Source: Pseudonocardia sp. (GTDB lineage: Bacteria > Actinomycetota > Actinomycetes > Mycobacteriales > Pseudonocardiaceae). Taken from it: 64,000 bases of DNA. The stretch lies in contig JAOZVV010000180.1 of the NCBI GenBank assembly GCA_025869365.1, forward strand, positions 48,768 through 112,767, written 5' to 3'. The position numbers were made by a program, and so were the translations under genes. The notes under the pieces are model-generated. The model worked only from the letters and a program-made list of their open reading frames with translations, had not been told where the DNA came from and ran no database searches. Positions within the stretch are counted from its first letter, which is position 1, and each line of letters begins with the position of its first letter. Below, piece after piece: positions 55,723 through 64,000 of the stretch.

Positions 55723-56793
55723 ATGTGTGACGACGGACATGCCGGGCCGGCCGAGGTGATCACGAGCGTGCCGCGGGCCGCGGAGGGGCCCGCCGTGGAT
55801 CCGATCGCGCTCCAGCCGGTCGACGAGGTCCGGATCACGACCCTCGTCGACAACGTGTTCGACGCCCTGCTCCCCGGCGACGAGCGGGTCTCCCGCGTGG
55901 GGCTCGCGGCGGGCCACGCGCCCGCCGTCCAGTTCGAGGGCGGCACCGCGGACGTGGGGCTGCGGGCCGAGCACGGGTTCGCGGCGCTGGTGGAGGTCCG
56001 GCGCGGTGCCCGCACCACGACCGTGCTGTTCGACACCGGCCTGTCCCCGGACGCGCTCGTGGTGAACGCGGCGCGGCTCGGGACCGAGCTCTCGGACGTG
56101 CAGGGGATCGTGCTGAGCCACGGCCACGCGGACCACGCGGGCGGCCTCGCCGGGCTCGCCGGGCCGCAGGGGTTCGGCCGGGGCGGGCTGCGGCGGCTGC
56201 CGATGGTGGTGCATCCGGGGGTGTGGTCGCGGCGGCGGTTCGCCGTCCCGGGCCGCGAGGTCTGGGAGCTCCCGACGCTGAGCCGGGCCGCCCTGCAGGG
56301 CGAGGGCTTCGACGTCGTCGAGCGGCGGGAGCCGTCGCTGCTGGTCGACGGATCGGTGCTGATCACCGGCGAGGTGGACCGCACGACCGAGTTCGAGCGC
56401 GGCATGCCGAAGGCCCACCAGGCCTGGACGGGCTCGGACTGGGTCCACGACCCGCTCGTGCTCGACGACCAGGCGCTCGTCGTCCACCTCCGGGACCGCG
56501 GGCTGGTCGTGCTGACGGGCTGCGGGCACGCCGGGGCCGTCAACATCGTGCGGCACGCGCAGCGGCTGACCGGGGTGCCGACGCTGCACGCGCTCCTCGG
56601 CGGCCTGCACCTGGGCGGGCCCGCGTTCGAACCCGTCATCGCCCCGACCGTCTCGGCCCTCGTCGAGCTGGGACCGGCGATGGTCGTGCCGGGGCACTGC
56701 ACGGGCTGGCGCGCCCAGCACGCGCTGGCCGCCGCCCTGCCGGACGCGTGGCTGCCGAACAGCAGCGGCAGCACCTACCGGCTCGCGGGGTGA
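55723..56793 (+). CDS. Metallo-beta-lactamase fold hydrolase (MJ0301-like)
   Basis: 356 residues. Metal-binding motifs are LSHGHADHAGGL (HxHxDH), a His in LTGCGHAGAVN, GGLHLGG and VPGHCTGWRAQH. This set matches the MBL group annotated as 7,8-dihydropterin-6-methyl-4-(beta-D-ribofuranosyl)-aminobenzene-5'-phosphate synthase-like; that assignment is by similarity only. ATG 55723 sits 6 nt after TAGCGT, suggesting a leaderless message, and lies in the 12-bp palindrome CACACATGTGTG. Confidence 0.85.
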   Translation: MCDDGHAGPAEVITSVPRAAEGPAVDPIALQPVDEVRITTLVDNVFDALLPGDERVSRVGLAAGHAPAVQFEGGTADVGLRAEHGFAALVEVRRGARTTTVLFDTGLSPDALVVNAARLGTELSDVQGIVLSHGHADHAGGLAGLAGPQGFGRGGLRRLPMVVHPGVWSRRRFAVPGREVWELPTLSRAALQGEGFDVVERREPSLLVDGSVLITGEVDRTTEFERGMPKAHQAWTGSDWVHDPLVLDDQALVVHLRDRGLVVLTGCGHAGAVNIVRHAQRLTGVPTLHALLGGLHLGGPAFEPVIAPTVSALVELGPAMVVPGHCTGWRAQHALAAALPDAWLPNSSGSTYRLAG

Positions 56794-56811
56794 GCGCACC
56801 GGGACCGCTGC

Positions 56812-59776
<2,965 letters not shown>

Positions 59777-59793
<17 letters not shown>

Positions 59794-60678
59794 GACCGAT
59801 GTCGCGACCCGGCTCACCCGGGCGGGGGAGAAGGCAGGGGTGCTCGCCGAGGCCCTGCCCTACCTGGAGCGCTTCCACGGGAAGATCGTCGTGATCAAGT
59901 ACGGCGGCAACGCCATGATCGACGACGAGCTGAAGCAGGCCTTCGCCCAGGACATGATGTTCCTGCGGCTCGCCGGGATCCATCCGGTCGTCGTGCACGG
60001 CGGGGGCCCCCAGATCAGCGCGATGCTCAAACGCCTCGGCCTGCCGGGGGAGTTCCGCGGCGGGCTGCGGGTCACCACGCCCGAGACGATCGACGTGGTG
60101 CGGATGGTGCTGGTCGGCCAGGTCGGGCGCGAGCTCGTCGGGCTGATCAACCAGCACGGGCCGTACGCCGTGGGGCTCTCCGGCGAGGACGCCGGCCTGT
60201 TCCGCGCCGAGAAGCGGACCGCGCTCGTCGGCGGGGAGGTGGTCGACATCGGCCTGGTCGGCGACGTCGTCGAGGTCAACCCGGACGCCGTGCTGGACAT
60301 CGTGCGGGCGGGCCGGATCCCGGTCGTCGCGGGGGTCGCGCCCGACGTCGACGGACAGGTCTACAACATCAACGCGGACAGTGCCGCCGCGGCGCTGGCC
60401 GCCGCCCTGGGCGCCGCGAAGCTCGTCGTGCTCACGGACGTCGAGGGCCTGTACGCGAACTACCCGGACCCCGGGTCGATCATCAGCGCGCTGACCGCCG
60501 CCGAGCTGGAGCCGATGCTCCCGGAGCTCGAGAGCGGGATGGCGCCGAAGATGGAGGCCTGCCTGCGCGCCGTGCGGGGCGGGGTCCCACAGGCTCACGT
60601 GATCGACGGGCGGATGCCGCACTCGGTGCTGCTCGAGGTGTTCACGAGCGAAGGAATCGGAACGATGGTGGTCCCCTC

Positions 60679-60682
<4 letters not shown>
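59777..60682 (+). CDS. argB: Acetylglutamate kinase
   Basis: 301 residues. It has [20 protein letters not shown] (phosphate site), [19 protein letters not shown], the substrate loop [35 protein letters not shown] and [14 protein letters not shown]. It phosphorylates N-acetylglutamate and is the usual arginine-feedback point. The N-terminal helix ([20 protein letters not shown]) marks the arginine-sensitive hexameric type. It overlaps argD by 4 nt. Confidence 0.97.
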
Positions 60683-62847
<2,165 letters not shown>

Positions 62848-62853
<6 letters not shown>

Positions 62854-63309
62854 GCCGCTACACGGGTCGCCCGTCAGGCCCGGATCGTCGAGATCATCGC
62901 CCACCGGGCGGTGCACAGCCAGGGCGAGCTGCTCACCCTGCTGGACGCCGAGGGGATCGGGACCACGCAGGCCACCCTGTCCCGGGATCTCGACGAGCTC
63001 GGCGCGGTCAAGATCCGGGGCGCGGACGGCGGGCAACCCGTCTACGTGATCCCGGAGGACGGGAGTCCCGTCCGGGGCGTCGAGGGCGGCACCAGCCGCC
63101 TGGAACGGCTGCTGTCCGAGCTGCTCGTCTCCGCGGACTCGAGCGGCAACCTGGCGGTCCTGCGCACGCCGCCCGGCGCGGCGCACTACCTTGCGAGTGC
63201 ACTGGACCGCGCCGCGCTGCACGCGGTCGTCGGGACGATCGCGGGGGACGACACGATCTTCGTGCTCGCCCGCGAGCCGCTCACCGGGGCCGAGCTCGTC
63301 GCGCGCCTT

Positions 63310-63321
<12 letters not shown>
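62848..63321 (+). CDS. argR: Arginine repressor
   Basis: 157 residues. The N-terminal winged helix-turn-helix ([20 protein letters not shown], then [17 protein letters not shown]) binds ARG boxes. The C-terminal hexamerisation and arginine-binding domain has [19 protein letters not shown] and [16 protein letters not shown]. It represses the arg operon, including its own gene, in the presence of arginine. ATG 62848 lies in the last partial copy of the 17-bp repeat with no ordinary Shine-Dalgarno, so initiation probably depends on translation arriving from upstream. Confidence 0.96.

Positions 63322-64000
<679 letters not shown>

Overview
The window is a high-GC (roughly 70%+) actinobacterial chromosome segment, most likely from Pseudonocardia or a close relative in the Pseudonocardiaceae. 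This rests on GTG-rich starts, four-domain S1, the CoaE-GrpB fusion, an IF3 beginning [16 protein letters not shown], and a gene order (rpsA-coaE-DUF402-uvrB ... uvrA ... infC-rpmI-rplT-tsnR-pheS-pheT-argCJBDFRG) that follows the Mycobacterium tuberculosis Rv1630-Rv1658 backbone. I saw no tRNA or rRNA gene, CRISPR array, insertion sequence or prophage.

Layout. 1-5.6 kb: livKHMGF branched-chain amino acid ABC operon (livK cut by the window edge). 5.7-6.9 kb: hotdog thioesterase and methyltransferase on the minus strand. 7.2-15.3 kb: rpsA, a lipoprotein, coaE, an ECF sigma factor with a membrane partner, DUF402, uvrB. 15.4-18.9 kb: GT87 mannosyltransferase, MmcQ-like protein, a LysR/EamA pair. 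19.0-19.7 kb: a decayed gene. 19.7-23.9 kb: an ABC exporter whose ATPase is fused to an extracytoplasmic hydrolase. 24-25.3 kb: terC behind a yybP-ykoY (Mn2+) riboswitch. 25.4-33.2 kb: phosphodiesterase, FKBP, MOSC, MFS efflux, S9 peptidase, two small genes, an LCP protein. 33.4-38.2 kb: hydroxyquinol (resorcinol-type) catabolic operon with a divergent LysR. 38.2-40.7 kb: divergent citrate synthases, one with an HTH domain. 40.7-42.5 kb: NTF2-like protein/TetR pair and a metallo-hydrolase. 42.9-54.4 kb: uvrA, GT2, methyltransferase, the infC-rpmI-rplT-tsnR run and pheST. 54.4-57.5 kb: TMEM175-like channel, lipoprotein, metallo-hydrolase, AlkD. 57.6-64 kb: argCJBDFRG (argG cut by the window edge).

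How it fits together. Two large systems are transport (Liv, ABC exporter, TerC, MFS) and central information/arginine metabolism. The segment from about 33.3 to 41.8 kb lies between backbone genes and holds self-regulated metabolic modules, each with its own divergent regulator. The least expected features are small: a 17-bp tandem repeat joining argF to argR that is also four overlapping six-codon minicistrons; two further 15-16-bp tandem arrays at the uvrB and argR-argG junctions; an infC start that can only be AUC; several apparently leaderless genes with a -10 element 6-7 nt before the start codon; short upstream ORFs before the GT87 and MFS genes; twin perfect TetR operators; nested AT-rich palindromes between the citrate synthases; and a dispersed palindromic terminator with fixed geometry.
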